Both the position numbers and the translations under genes were made by a program. A model generated the notes under the pieces. The model did not search any database and had not been told where the DNA came from. It was given only the letters and a program-made list of their open reading frames with translations. Below are positions 1-10,380 of a stretch of DNA of 58,447 nucleotides, one piece after another (the first letter of the stretch is position 1; the number at the start of each line of letters is the position of its first letter). The stretch comes from Pseudomonadota bacterium (GTDB lineage Bacteria > Pseudomonadota > Gammaproteobacteria > Competibacterales > Competibacteraceae): assembly GCA_030917925.1 (NCBI GenBank), contig JAUPTV010000109.1:1-58447 (forward strand). Reading direction: 5' to 3'.

Positions 1-2
1 AA

Positions 3-1010
3 CAGACCTTGCTGTATTTGCAAGAGTACGCGCCTGGCGATTATGGCGCATACTTCCAGGGACTCACACTGGGCGAACCGGGCATCTACGGCAACAATAC
101 CTACGCGCAAAACAGCCAGGCGCTCCATGATCTGTTTCAACAGCGCGCTGCCGGTTTGAAGACGTTATTCAGCCAGTTCATTGTGAGCGACGCCAAGCCT
201 GCCGATTTAACCGCGCCGACTGCTGCCGCCACCTTGCCCGGAATCGTAGAGGGATCGTGGACCGGGGCTTGTGGTCTTTATGTCTGGGATGGCTACACGG
301 ATCTGCCGGTATTCAGCTTTAATCCCTACAATTTCCCTGCCGGGAATTTTGGAAGCTGGAACGACACTACTTTCACTCCAAAGACGAGCTGGGATGGGCA
401 AACGCTGACTGCTTATTGTGAAACTGGCTGGCAGCAATGGGGGACATACACGACCATCAATACAGCCACTCAATGCCAAAAACCACCCAGCCTCAATGAT
501 TGGCTTGGAACGCTCCAGTGTACCAACATTAACCCCAAGTCCGTGTCGGCACCCGCATGGAATGGCAGTGTCGGCGCTACGTTTGCTGGACAATGGTACT
601 CGAAAGTGTCAGTGCTTAATAGTTCGTATATTACGTTCGATGTTAATGTCTTTACCAATCCGCCCAGTGCGACGCCTATTTCCGGGCCATTGACACAGAG
701 CAATGGTAATTGGAGTGTAACAGTTGGTAATTTGCATGCCAGTAACTCTACCGTGTGGCAGTACGACTCCCAGGGGTTTGTCGGCGCATTTGCGGTATTG
801 ATCAATGAAACAAACCCGACGATCAAGGGTGATGTCGCCTACGAGGTGCAAATCCAATGCATTGCTGGCGACAAGTTTTGCAAACAACTTAACTCAGCCG
901 ACTACTCGAACAACTCAGCAATTTGCCTTGCGGGTAGGGTGATATATGTAGTGGGAGCCGGTCCGTATGGCAGTCTGGAGTTCGTTCTCCCCGGTGGATG
1001 CTCGCTTTAG
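3..1010 (+). CDS. Secreted-type hypothetical protein, 5' partial
   Basis: The reading frame is open to the left edge, so this is the 3' part of a longer gene; the TTG at 9 need not be the true start. About 335 residues are visible. They are rich in Asn, Thr, Ser, Trp and Tyr, with several Cys near the middle and end (for example around TQCQKPP and IQCIAGDKFCKQ), a composition typical of exported, disulfide-bonded proteins. No transmembrane segment or catalytic motif is apparent and I do not recognise the family. It is followed by a possible hairpin terminator. It resembles the secreted protein at 49485 in composition only. Function unknown. Confidence 0.7.
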   Translation, partial: QTLLYLQEYAPGDYGAYFQGLTLGEPGIYGNNTYAQNSQALHDLFQQRAAGLKTLFSQFIVSDAKPADLTAPTAAATLPGIVEGSWTGACGLYVWDGYTDLPVFSFNPYNFPAGNFGSWNDTTFTPKTSWDGQTLTAYCETGWQQWGTYTTINTATQCQKPPSLNDWLGTLQCTNINPKSVSAPAWNGSVGATFAGQWYSKVSVLNSSYITFDVNVFTNPPSATPISGPLTQSNGNWSVTVGNLHASNSTVWQYDSQGFVGAFAVLINETNPTIKGDVAYEVQIQCIAGDKFCKQLNSADYSNNSAICLAGRVIYVVGAGPYGSLEFVLPGGCSL

Positions 1011-1027
1011 GCGCTTTACAAAGGGCA

Positions 1028-1056
1028 TAGACCGCTTCTTTATCAGAGTGGCGGTC
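1028..1056 (+). terminator. Possible terminator after the first gene
   Basis: A 7-bp inverted repeat (AGACCGC / GCGGTCT) with a long loop lies about 18 bases after the stop codon of the secreted protein. There is no clear T-run, so the call is weak. Confidence 0.3.
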
Positions 1057-1066
1057 TACTTCTGTC

Positions 1067-1264
1067 CTACATCCCCCACACGGTGATCTGCCGACCCTGA
1101 TATTTCTCAACGCGCTGATAAATCTTCTCCTCCCACGACCGGGCGCTGCGATCAAAAATCACCAGATGCCCGGTACTCTCGCCCAACTGATCCAGAACAC
1201 AGCAGCCCCTGCCGCCATCCGGGTCATCATCGACGTGGAATTCGATGGGTTCGATCAGAACGGG
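1067..1264 (-). pseudogene. C-terminal remnant of an ATPase-type protein
   Basis: Reading the minus strand from 1264 down to the TAG at 1067-1069 gives about 65 codons without a start. The translation carries LDQLGESTGHLVIFDRS followed by WEEKIYQRVEKYQGRQITVWGM. From memory this matches the extreme C-terminus of a widespread group of bacterial AAA-ATPase/nuclease-fold proteins, where a GxLVIFDxR...WEEKxx pattern is common. It lies directly behind, and in frame with, the TGA of the metallo-beta-lactamase-fold gene. With no ATPase domain left it is most simply a deletion remnant. Family assignment is moderate; that it is a fragment is more certain. Confidence 0.5.
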
Positions 1265-2197
1265 TCACCCCAGCGCCAGCACATCGCCGTTGCCGACAAA
1301 CAGCGGGGTCTGCGAGCCATTGCGGGCGGTCCCGCGCATCACCGGGATGCCAACCTCCAGCATCTTTTCAACCGCAGTGCGCCCCGTGCAGTGGTTACAG
1401 GCGACCTTTTCGATCCCGTAATCCCGCAGGGCGTTGACCACCAGATCCCGCGCTTCGTCCCAGTCTTCCAGCGGCGAAATATGCAGCCCACCATAGATCG
1501 CGTGAATGTGCTCGCCGCCGATGAAGGTCTGGCGGGCATAGTTCAGCAGATTCAACACCCCGCCGTGACCGCAACCAGTGACCATCGCCATGCCCCGGTC
1601 TTTAAGGTGGGCGTACAGCACGTTTTCGCCATCCACTTTCAGCAGGGTGTGCATGGGGAAATTGACCAGCGCCAAGCCCGGAAACAGCACCAGTGGTTGA
1701 TCGCCCGGCGTCGTGACCACCTTACCGGTATGACCCTGCTGCCGGATCAGGTCGAAACCGGCGGGATGGAAGCCTTCGGGGACATAAATGGTAAGGCCGG
1801 GACAATGCTTGAGCGTCGAACCGATCCCCCAGAAGTGATCGAAATGCTCGTGGCTGATAACCAGTGCTTCGATCTGGCCCTGCTGCAACAACTGGTCAAT
1901 GCCTTCTTCAGCGAAGCGTCGATCCATCCAGGCCGGATTCCAGCCGGTATCAAACAGCACGCGCCGCATCGTGCCATCGGTCGCTTCAGCTTCCAGCAGC
2001 GCCGAAAAACCGGCGGCGTTGTCCGGGTGCAACGCTCCAAATGGCGGCCAGGGAATGGTGTATTGATCGATTTCCGCGCCGCCCGCCATCTTGATGTCGT
2101 CAAAGACCGTAGCGGTGTCAAACCAGCCGGTTTCGGAAATGCAGCGGATTTTCAACCGTTGCAGGACGCCGATATCGAGTAGTGGTGAAGTGGACAT
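1265..2197 (-). CDS. MBL-fold metallohydrolase
   Basis: A 310-residue metallo-beta-lactamase-fold protein. The metal-binding signature SHEHFDH (HxHxDH) lies near residue 115, a further His is in TGCGHGG, and more are near the C-terminus (GGLHISP, CNHCTG). The layout resembles the archaeal-type 7,8-dihydropterin-6-methyl dehydropterin synthase-like MBL group, which hydrolyses or transfers small phosphorylated or ester substrates; the exact substrate cannot be read. It probably binds two metal ions in the cytoplasm, as no signal peptide is seen. The start is well set by an AGGAGGG eight bases upstream. It follows the nifX-like gene by 35 bases on the same strand, so the two are likely co-transcribed. 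Confidence 0.85.
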   Translation of the reverse strand: MSTSPLLDIGVLQRLKIRCISETGWFDTATVFDDIKMAGGAEIDQYTIPWPPFGALHPDNAAGFSALLEAEATDGTMRRVLFDTGWNPAWMDRRFAEEGIDQLLQQGQIEALVISHEHFDHFWGIGSTLKHCPGLTIYVPEGFHPAGFDLIRQQGHTGKVVTTPGDQPLVLFPGLALVNFPMHTLLKVDGENVLYAHLKDRGMAMVTGCGHGGVLNLLNYARQTFIGGEHIHAIYGGLHISPLEDWDEARDLVVNALRDYGIEKVACNHCTGRTAVEKMLEVGIPVMRGTARNGSQTPLFVGNGDVLALG

Positions 2198-2232
2198 GGC
2201 GATAACCCTCCTGCGGGAACCTTGCTGAGTAC

Positions 2233-2610
2233 TCAGGTGTGATGATGATGGTGGTCGTGGTCGTCGGGACCATGATCGCAGGAACCGGGGCCACTGATCA
2301 GCGTTCCTTGCAAATACGCGGCGACTGCTACGTCGGGATCGGTTTCCGGGGTCATCAGTACCGTGATGCCCTTGGCCATCAGCCGCTGGCGCAAACCCGG
2401 TCCCATGCTGGCGGAGATCAGTACCTGTACATCGTCCAGCGGGTGCGGATCGTGCGGCGAGCTTTCATGGAAGGATTGCTCCAGCGGTAATTCCAACAAT
2501 TCCCGACCGGTCGTCTGGCCCTGGTCAACATCGTAAATCCAGAATTTGCGGCACTTGCCAGCATGTTCAGTGATGGTGCGGCGGTTCTGGCTGGTCACAG
2601 CGATTTTCAT
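2233..2610 (-). CDS. NifX/NifB-family iron-molybdenum cluster-binding protein
   Basis: A 125-residue protein beginning MKIAVTSQNRRTITEHAGKC, the usual opening of the dinitrogenase iron-molybdenum cofactor biosynthesis (NifX/NafY/NifB C-terminal) fold, with ISASMGPGLRQRL in the middle. Such proteins bind or carry metal clusters, often outside nitrogen fixation. The C-terminus is a striking His/Asp tail (CDHGPDDHDHHHHHT), a probable metal-binding segment. The frame runs upstream to 2694, but an AAGGAG eight bases before the ATG at 2610 decides the start. It heads the operon with the MBL-fold gene. No nif genes are present, so a role in metal or redox handling is more likely than nitrogenase assembly. 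Its 5' end is duplicated near 15.1 kb. Confidence 0.85.
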   Translation of the reverse strand: MKIAVTSQNRRTITEHAGKCRKFWIYDVDQGQTTGRELLELPLEQSFHESSPHDPHPLDDVQVLISASMGPGLRQRLMAKGITVLMTPETDPDVAVAAYLQGTLISGPGSCDHGPDDHDHHHHHT

Positions 2611-2712
2611 AAAACTGGCTCCTTCGTTTGGAAACGCTTTATGCATTGTCGCTATCCCGTGCCGACGTGCATTGCGGATTCGCATATTCGGCAAGGGCGG
2701 GCGGCGATAGCG

Positions 2713-2717
<5 letters not shown>
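2524..2717 (-). repeat. Segment duplicated at 14986-15176
   Basis: The promoter-proximal region and first 29 codons or so of the nifX-like gene recur, highly similar by eye, in direct sense at 14986-15176. The shared stretch runs from TAACGCTATCGCCGCCCGCC through the start codon to GATTTACGATNTTGAC. Confidence 0.85.
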
Positions 2718-5300
<2,583 letters not shown>

Positions 5301-5325
<25 letters not shown>

Positions 5326-5495
5326 TCATATTGTCTTTCCGGCTGATCAGCGGACACCCCGAACCACCTCTCCTTAGCCAAGGAGGGGAATCCGGAAATC
5401 CGGCGATCATCGGGAAAAGCTATACCGCTTTCGTGGTCTTTGTGTCTTTCGTGGTCGTAGTACCGTTGCATAATTTCAAGGCAAACGATTGATGA
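5301..5495. repeat. Direct repeat of gene end flanking an interspersed repeat
   Basis: Positions 5301-5328 (GCATAATATCAAGGTGAATG...) recur as 5468-5495 (GCATAATTTCAAGGCAAACG...), both followed by TGA-containing sequence. The first contains the stop of the upstream gene. Between them lie the interspersed palindromic element at 5328-5422 and a short TTTCGTGGTC doublet. Confidence 0.65.
5328..5422 (-). repeat. Interspersed palindromic repeat, copy A
   Basis: Matches the reverse complement of 16879-16995 over CATATTGTCTTTCCGGCTG, GATCAGCGGAC, CGAACCACC, CCAAGGAGGGGAATCCGG and CGGGAAAAGC. It lacks the internal GGCGCTAACGCGCC block present in copies B and C. Confidence 0.85.
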
Positions 5496-5560
5496 TCCTG
5501 AATCAGACATGGCGGCGGTTACGAGAACCTGTTCCACTATTTTAAAGGGAGGCGATGCTA

Positions 5561-6301
5561 ATGAATCCTCTGGCCTATTACGACCCGACTGACCCTTATC
5601 CGGAGAGCGATGGTCAACCCATGGCGGAGAATACCGAGCATTACGACTGGCTGGTCAAGATCAAGGAGAATCTGGAAATTCTCTTTGCGGACCGTGAGGA
5701 TGTGTTTGTGGCTGGAGATCTGCTCTGGTACCCGGTGCCGGACCGGCAGCAAGCGGGTCCGATGGCTCCGGACGTGCTGGTGGCGTTCGGACGACCCAAG
5801 GGGCGACGCAGCACTTACTTGCAGTGGGAAGAAGATAACATTGCCCCGCAGGTCGTGTTTGAGGTGTTGTCGCCATCGAATAGCCGACTGGACATGGCGA
5901 ACAAGTGGCGGTTCTACGATCAATATGGCGTCGAGGAATATTACATCTATGATCCACGGCATCATCGCCTGGAAATTTATCAGCGGCGGCAGGGCGAACT
6001 GAAGTCGGTAACGCATCTGAATGGCTGGATCAGTCCGCGACTCGGCATTCGTTTCGTCCTGCGTCCGGATACCCTGGAAATCTATCATCCGGATGGCCAG
6101 CCGTTTCTCAATTCAGCGGAACTAGCCCGGTTAAAGCACGCCGCCGAGGAACGCGCTGCTGAAGAACAGCGGCTCAGGCAAGCTGCCGAGGAACGCGCTG
6201 TCAGGGAATCGGAACTCGCTGTCCGGGAATCGGCCCGGGCTGAACGCCTCGCGGAGCGCTTGCGGGCATTGGGGATCGATCCTGACAATGTGGATGATTG
6301 A
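5561..6301 (+). CDS. Uma2-family (DUF820) nuclease-like protein
   Basis: A 246-residue protein of the Uma2/DUF820 group, a PD-(D/E)XK nuclease-fold family multicopy in cyanobacteria and some gammaproteobacteria. Core motifs are PDVLVAFG, PQVVFEVLSPSNS and KWRFYDQYGVEEYYIYDP; the acidic residues of the fold lie in these blocks. After about residue 175 comes a charged, Ala/Glu/Arg-rich heptad-like tail (ERAAEEQRLRQAAEERAV), probably a coiled coil. Two ATGs are possible (5555, 5561); AAGGGAGG at 5545-5552 is better spaced for 5561. It is not clearly linked to its neighbours and its cellular role is not established. Confidence 0.88.
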   Translation: MNPLAYYDPTDPYPESDGQPMAENTEHYDWLVKIKENLEILFADREDVFVAGDLLWYPVPDRQQAGPMAPDVLVAFGRPKGRRSTYLQWEEDNIAPQVVFEVLSPSNSRLDMANKWRFYDQYGVEEYYIYDPRHHRLEIYQRRQGELKSVTHLNGWISPRLGIRFVLRPDTLEIYHPDGQPFLNSAELARLKHAAEERAAEEQRLRQAAEERAVRESELAVRESARAERLAERLRALGIDPDNVDD

Positions 6302-6346
6302 ACGACCAAGGTTGCAAGTTGTGGGTGGGCTTTCCAGGAAAATGTC

Positions 6347-7171
6347 ATGACGACGGTTATTGATCAATACGCGGTAATGGGGCATCCCGTTGCGCATAGC
6401 CAATCGCCGCGTATTCACACGCTGTTCGCCGCGCAAACCGGCCAAGCGCTGGAATACCGCGCCATTTTGGTGGAACCGGGTGAATTTGCTGCCGCCGCAC
6501 GAGCTTTCTACGCGGCGGGCGGCAAGGGGTTGAACGTGACCGTGCCGTTCAAACAGGACGCCTGGGTATTCGCCGATATCCTCAGCGCCCGGGCGGAACG
6601 GGCCGGGGCAGTGAATACCCTGCGGTTTGGACCGGGCGGCGTCCAGGGTGATAACACCGATGGGCCGGGACTGGTGCGTGATGTGCTGGTGAATCATGGC
6701 GTTTCGCTGGCTGGTCAGCGGATTCTGCTACTCGGCGCGGGCGGTGCAGCCCGAGGGGTATTGCAGCCGTTGCTGGCGGAACGACCGGCGCTGGTGGTCA
6801 TTGCCAACCGTACAGTGGAGAAAGCTTTAGGTTTGGCCGTGCGGTTCAGCGATCTGGGCCGGGTGACGGGATGCAGTTTTGCTGAGTTGGCCGGACGCCA
6901 GTTTGATCTCATCATCAACGCCACGGCTGCGGGTCTGGAGGACGCCGTGCCGCCACTGCCGGAGGGCGTATTGGCAGCGGGGGGCTGGTGCTATGACCTG
7001 ATGTATGGCCGGGAGCCAACCGCTTTCGTGCGCTGGGGGTGGGAGCAGGGCGCGGCGCAGTCCGTCGATGGGCTGGGGATGCTGGTGGAACAGGCGGCGG
7101 AATCGTTCTATTTGTGGCGCGGTGTCTGGCCGGAGACTGCGCCGGTGATTGCGGCGCTCCGGGAAGGTTGA
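6347..7171 (+). CDS. aroE: Shikimate dehydrogenase (NADP+)
   Basis: A 274-residue shikimate dehydrogenase that reduces 3-dehydroshikimate in the chorismate pathway. Substrate-side motifs are SQSPRIH near residue 18, NVTVPFK with the catalytic Lys near 67, and GDNTDGPGL with the catalytic Asp near 104. The cofactor side shows GAGGAARGV near 130 and ANRT near 153, the NADP-binding pattern. Length is normal for AroE. It lies 45 bases after the Uma2-like gene and is followed within about 90 bases by folD in the same direction, so these biosynthetic genes may share a transcript. Confidence 0.97.
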   Translation: MTTVIDQYAVMGHPVAHSQSPRIHTLFAAQTGQALEYRAILVEPGEFAAAARAFYAAGGKGLNVTVPFKQDAWVFADILSARAERAGAVNTLRFGPGGVQGDNTDGPGLVRDVLVNHGVSLAGQRILLLGAGGAARGVLQPLLAERPALVVIANRTVEKALGLAVRFSDLGRVTGCSFAELAGRQFDLIINATAAGLEDAVPPLPEGVLAAGGWCYDLMYGREPTAFVRWGWEQGAAQSVDGLGMLVEQAAESFYLWRGVWPETAPVIAALREG

Positions 7172-7261
7172 AGCGGTTTGGGGAATTCGCGGCCGCTGGT
7201 TGGTTTGAAAAATTATCCGGGTAAAATCGTCGGCCAATTTCCAGTGATGACGAGGACACTC

Positions 7262-8164
7262 ATGGCCAAGGCTGCCATTATTGACGGTAAACAATTCGCC
7301 GCCCGCTTACGCATGGCGATTGCTGCGCAGGTCGTTCAGCTCAAAGCCGAACACGGTTTAACTCCCGGTTTGGCGGTGGTACTGGTCGGTGAAGATCCCG
7401 CCAGCCAGATTTATGTCCGCAACAAGGGCTTGCAGGTTCGGGAAGCCGGCATGAATTCTTTTGAACAGCGCTTGCCAGTGACGACGACTCAGGCAGAATT
7501 GCTGGCGCACATTGCCGACTTGAATCAGGACCCGGCGGTGAATGGCATTCTAGTGCAGTTGCCCCTGCCCAAGCAGATTGACCCGGAGGCAGTGATTGCG
7601 GCGATTGCCGTGAGTAAGGATGTGGATGGTTTTCATCCATTAAATGCCGGGTTGCTGGCGGTGGGCGCGGCGGCGATGGTGCCCTGTACGCCGCTCGGCT
7701 GCTTGATGATGCTTAAGGAGTTTGCGGGGCCACTGGCCGGTCAGCGGGCGGTGGTGCTGGGGCGTTCCAACATTGTGGGCAAGCCGATGGCGGCGCTGCT
7801 GTTGCGGGAACATTGCACCGTGACCCTGGCCCATTCCCGCACCCGCGATCTGGCCGAGGAATGTCGGCAGGCGGATATTCTGATTGCCGCTGTCGGTAAA
7901 GCGCAGATGGTCAAGGGTGACTGGATCAAGCCGGGTGCTACGGTGATTGATGTTGGCATTAACCGCATCCCCACCCCGGACGGCAAGGGGCGACTGGTCG
8001 GGGATGTCGATTTCGATGCAGCCGTAGAAGTGGCTGGGGCGATTACGCCGGTGCCGGGCGGGGTGGGGCCGATGACCATTGCCTGTTTGTTGCTGAACAC
8101 GCTGACAGCGACCTGTCGGCAGCACGGTATCCCTGCGCCGGACGTTCGGCCAGCGGCGGAATAA
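7262..8164 (+). CDS. folD: Bifunctional methylenetetrahydrofolate dehydrogenase/cyclohydrolase
   Basis: FolD, 300 residues, interconverts 5,10-methylene- and 10-formyl-tetrahydrofolate in one-carbon metabolism. Diagnostic motifs are YVRNKG (catalytic Tyr and Lys), [16 protein letters not shown], the Rossmann segment [14 protein letters not shown], and [10 protein letters not shown]. The frame extends to 7178, but GAGGA five bases before the ATG at 7262 and homology of [10 protein letters not shown] to FolD N-termini favour this start. The C-terminal extension [16 protein letters not shown] makes it slightly longer than typical. It converges on the DUF2147 gene. Confidence 0.97.
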   Translation: MAKAAIIDGKQFAARLRMAIAAQVVQLKAEHGLTPGLAVVLVGEDPASQIYVRNKGLQVREAGMNSFEQRLPVTTTQAELLAHIADLNQDPAVNGILVQLPLPKQIDPEAVIAAIAVSKDVDGFHPLNAGLLAVGAAAMVPCTPLGCLMMLKEFAGPLAGQRAVVLGRSNIVGKPMAALLLREHCTVTLAHSRTRDLAEECRQADILIAAVGKAQMVKGDWIKPGATVIDVGINRIPTPDGKGRLVGDVDFDAAVEVAGAITPVPGGVGPMTIACLLLNTLTATCRQHGIPAPDVRPAAE

Positions 8165-8212
8165 TTCCCTCACCCTCGACCCCTTCTCCCCACTGGAGAG
8201 GGGAAGTTCAGA

Positions 8213-8656
8213 TCAATCGACCCGTTGCCACTTCTGTTGTTTGCTGAAAAACAACCATTTGCCAGTGACATCCAGGGTCTTGCCGCCATCCGCCAGTTTG
8301 GCTTTGCTGTCGTAAGTGCCGCCATCCGCTGGATTGAAGATTTTGCCATCCGTCCATTCATCGCCCTGTTTCCGCAAATCCCACAGAATTTTCATTCCCA
8401 CCAGTGGTTTACCCTTCAAGTCGCCTTCGCATTTACTGCACGTTTTCTCGTTCGCGCCTTCCAGCAGTTCCATGATCTTGCCGGTCAGTACGCCCATGTC
8501 CTCGGTAATCTGCACAATGCTCTTGGGTTTGCCGGACTGGTCGTCGATGGTGCGCCATTTTCCAACCGGCGAGGCGGGATCAGCGGCATGGGCGGTCGCG
8601 AGCAGTAGCATACCGGACAGAGCGGCGAGGCCAGCCAGTGAGCGGATCATCAGCAT
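8213..8656 (-). CDS. DUF2147-family exported protein
   Basis: A 147-residue protein with a clear Sec signal peptide (LAGLAALSGMLLLATAHA, cleavage after AHA). The mature part follows the DUF2147 pattern: SPVGKWRTIDD, a Lys-rich stretch, a CSKCEGDLKGKPLVGM segment with a CxxC pair, and KIFNPADGGTYDSKAKL near the end. This periplasmic beta-rich family is found with lipid or polyhydroxyalkanoate metabolism in some genomes; its biochemical role is not established. An AAGGAG eight bases upstream supports the first ATG. It sits just downstream of the alcohol dehydrogenase on the same strand. Confidence 0.88.
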   Translation of the reverse strand: MLMIRSLAGLAALSGMLLLATAHAADPASPVGKWRTIDDQSGKPKSIVQITEDMGVLTGKIMELLEGANEKTCSKCEGDLKGKPLVGMKILWDLRKQGDEWTDGKIFNPADGGTYDSKAKLADGGKTLDVTGKWLFFSKQQKWQRVD

Positions 8657-8696
8657 AACGGGTTCTCCTTGCTATTTTTTTGGTAGAGGACAGGGC

Positions 8697-9887
8697 CTAA
8701 AGCCGTTGCTGCAGCACTTCGGTAATTTCCGCATCGCTCAAAACCAGCGGGTTGGTCTTCATGCTGCTGCCACGGGAATGGGCGACGACATGCGGGAAAT
8801 CACTCGCCTGAATGCCGTAGGCGCTCAATCGCGGCAGGTTCAACCGCTCGGTCCATTCGTTCAGCAATGCCAGCAGTGCGGCGTGGCCTTCTTCAGGACT
8901 GGGGAAATGCCGGCCATACAGGAGGTCACCAGCGTGGGCGTATTTGCGCCAGGCCGGGTTATTCAGATCGCGTTCCCGCAGCGCGACCAGATTGATGCGG
9001 GTCGCCGCGCCAACCAGCGTACCGCAGACCACGCCATGCGGAATCGGGAAGAAAGCGCCCAGTGGGGAGGCGAGGCCATGCACTGATCCGAGACCGGTTT
9101 GCGCCAGACAGACGCCGGACAGCAGCGCTGCATAAGCCATCTGGGCGCGGCCAGCGGCGGCGTCTTCGCCATTGGCGTACCAGGCGAACAGGCCATCCCG
9201 CACCGCTTTCAGGCCGCTTTCCGCCAGCGCATCGGTGAAAGGGTTGGCTTTGATCGAGACATAGGACTCCAGTAACTGCGTCAGTGCATCCATGGCATTT
9301 GCAGCGATTTGCGGCGCGGGACAGGAAGCCAGTAAATCGGGATCGAGCAGGGCGTATTCGGGAACCAGTTGGTCGTCGCGGAAGGATTTTTTGCAGCCAT
9401 TGGGGCCACGCACACTCAGCACGGCGTTTTTAGTGGCTTCGCTGCCGGCACCGGCAGTGGTCGGGACGGCGATGAAGGGCAGGGCAGGACCGTGGTAGGG
9501 CTTTTCCGGGCCGACGCCTTCCAGATAATCCATGACCGAATCGCCGACCGGTAACAAGCCAGCAATCGCTTTAGCAGCATCCAACGCACTGCCGCCGCCG
9601 ATACCCGCGACAACGGTGAAACCCTGGTCATGGAATTGGTGAACGGCGTCATCCACATTCTGCGGCGAGGGTTCGTCGGTGATTTGCACCTGCGCCCAGT
9701 GGATGCCCGCCTTTTCCAGTGCGGTCAACAGGGTCGGCCAGTATGGGGATTCCGGGAAGGACCGCTGGCCAGTGACCAGGAGCACCCGGTGGCCGTATCG
9801 AGCGATCAGGTCAGGGAGTTTTTTGATGCCGCCTGCGCCGAATTCAATGCGCGGCAAACGGGCAATGGAGAAGGGAGCAATCATCAT
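8697..9887 (-). CDS. Iron-containing alcohol dehydrogenase
   Basis: A 396-residue group III (iron-dependent) alcohol dehydrogenase. The nucleotide-binding half shows GIGGGSALDAAKAIA near residue 90. The metal-binding half contains NAMDALTQLLESYVS and GSVHGLASPLGAFFPIPHG, which supply the Asp and His ligands. The frame is open to 9983, but the upstream residues are Ser/Phe-rich and unlike the family, whereas MMIAPFSIARLPRIEFGAG is a normal N-terminus, so 9887 is chosen. The ribosome binding site is poor. It presumably oxidises a small alcohol or reduces an aldehyde with NAD(P)H in the cytoplasm; the substrate cannot be stated. Confidence 0.92.
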   Translation of the reverse strand: MMIAPFSIARLPRIEFGAGGIKKLPDLIARYGHRVLLVTGQRSFPESPYWPTLLTALEKAGIHWAQVQITDEPSPQNVDDAVHQFHDQGFTVVAGIGGGSALDAAKAIAGLLPVGDSVMDYLEGVGPEKPYHGPALPFIAVPTTAGAGSEATKNAVLSVRGPNGCKKSFRDDQLVPEYALLDPDLLASCPAPQIAANAMDALTQLLESYVSIKANPFTDALAESGLKAVRDGLFAWYANGEDAAAGRAQMAYAALLSGVCLAQTGLGSVHGLASPLGAFFPIPHGVVCGTLVGAATRINLVALRERDLNNPAWRKYAHAGDLLYGRHFPSPEEGHAALLALLNEWTERLNLPRLSAYGIQASDFPHVVAHSRGSSMKTNPLVLSDAEITEVLQQRL

Positions 9888-9984
9888 ACGCGCCAAATTA
9901 AGGAAATAAGATATTGAAAAAGATGTAAAAGAATAGCAGGCTCCAAGTTCATTCACAAACTGGGTGATCGGGGGATCAACCACG

Positions 9985-10110
9985 ATGAGCCTGCCATTGG
10001 GAAACCCTGATACGACATTTGACAGTTTCTGGCAAGAGTTGCCCGCGAATTATCATGAACTGGCGCTGGAGTTCAAAGCATTTACCCGCTCGCGCAAGAT
10101 CAAGGTTGCT
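9985..10110 (+). pseudogene. IS4-like transposase, N-terminal stub
   Basis: The translation from 9985 (MSLPLGNPDTTFDSFWQELP, then NYHELALEFKAFTRSRKIK) resembles the opening of IS4-family transposases of the FWQxLPxxYHELAxEFKAFxRxRKIK type. The match stops near 10105 and the frame runs on into unrelated sequence to a stop at 10264-10266 inside the IS605 end. No DDE domain survives. The 125 bases between this stub and the IS605 right end are further unrecognised debris. The element was evidently broken by deletion and by later IS605 insertion or rearrangement. Confidence 0.6.
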
Positions 10111-10230
10111 GCCTCCGTGGTGCGTCCCGGACGCAACTGCTCCGGATCGGTAAACGCCCATTTCAGGAGTTGCCAACGCGCCGGAGTACTGGTGCGCCAT
10201 TTGGCGATGAATGATGCAACAGCATCTGTT

Positions 10231-10380
10231 GACATCCTCCCCGCCCTAAAGGGCGAGGATTCCTAGCTCACTTTAGAGCCAGCGTATGATGCCCCATACG
10301 GAGAATGTTTATTGCGGCGTTTACATCACGGTCATGGACTGATCCGCATACACCACACACCCATTCTCTGACCCCAAGAC
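10231..10380 (-). ncRNA. Putative TnpB guide RNA (omega/reRNA)
   Basis: Established for IS605 elements: the guide RNA arises from the 3' end of tnpB and the right end, and carries as guide the bases just outside the element. Here that gives a scaffold overlapping the last codons of tnpB and ending with hairpin CCTCGCCC-TTTA-GGGCGGGG and GGATGTCAA. The guide would begin near CAGATGCTGTTGCATC on the minus strand (about 10233 downward). The 5' boundary is a guess from family precedent. Confidence 0.35.
10239..10258 (-). other. IS605 right-end hairpin
   Basis: Imperfect palindrome CCCCGCCC-TAAA-GGGCGAGG next to the tnpB stop codon. It pairs with a related hairpin at the other end of the element and is the likely TnpA recognition structure. 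Confidence 0.75.

Noticed and set aside
1166-2182. Long plus-strand frame opposite the MBL-fold gene
   Set aside because: Shadow of the minus-strand gene, which has clear HxHxDH motifs and a perfect ribosome binding site.
10053-10235. Minus-strand 60-codon frame containing FIAKWRTST
   Set aside because: Only about ten residues resemble a methyltransferase start; the rest spans the IS4 stub in antisense, so not listed as a gene.
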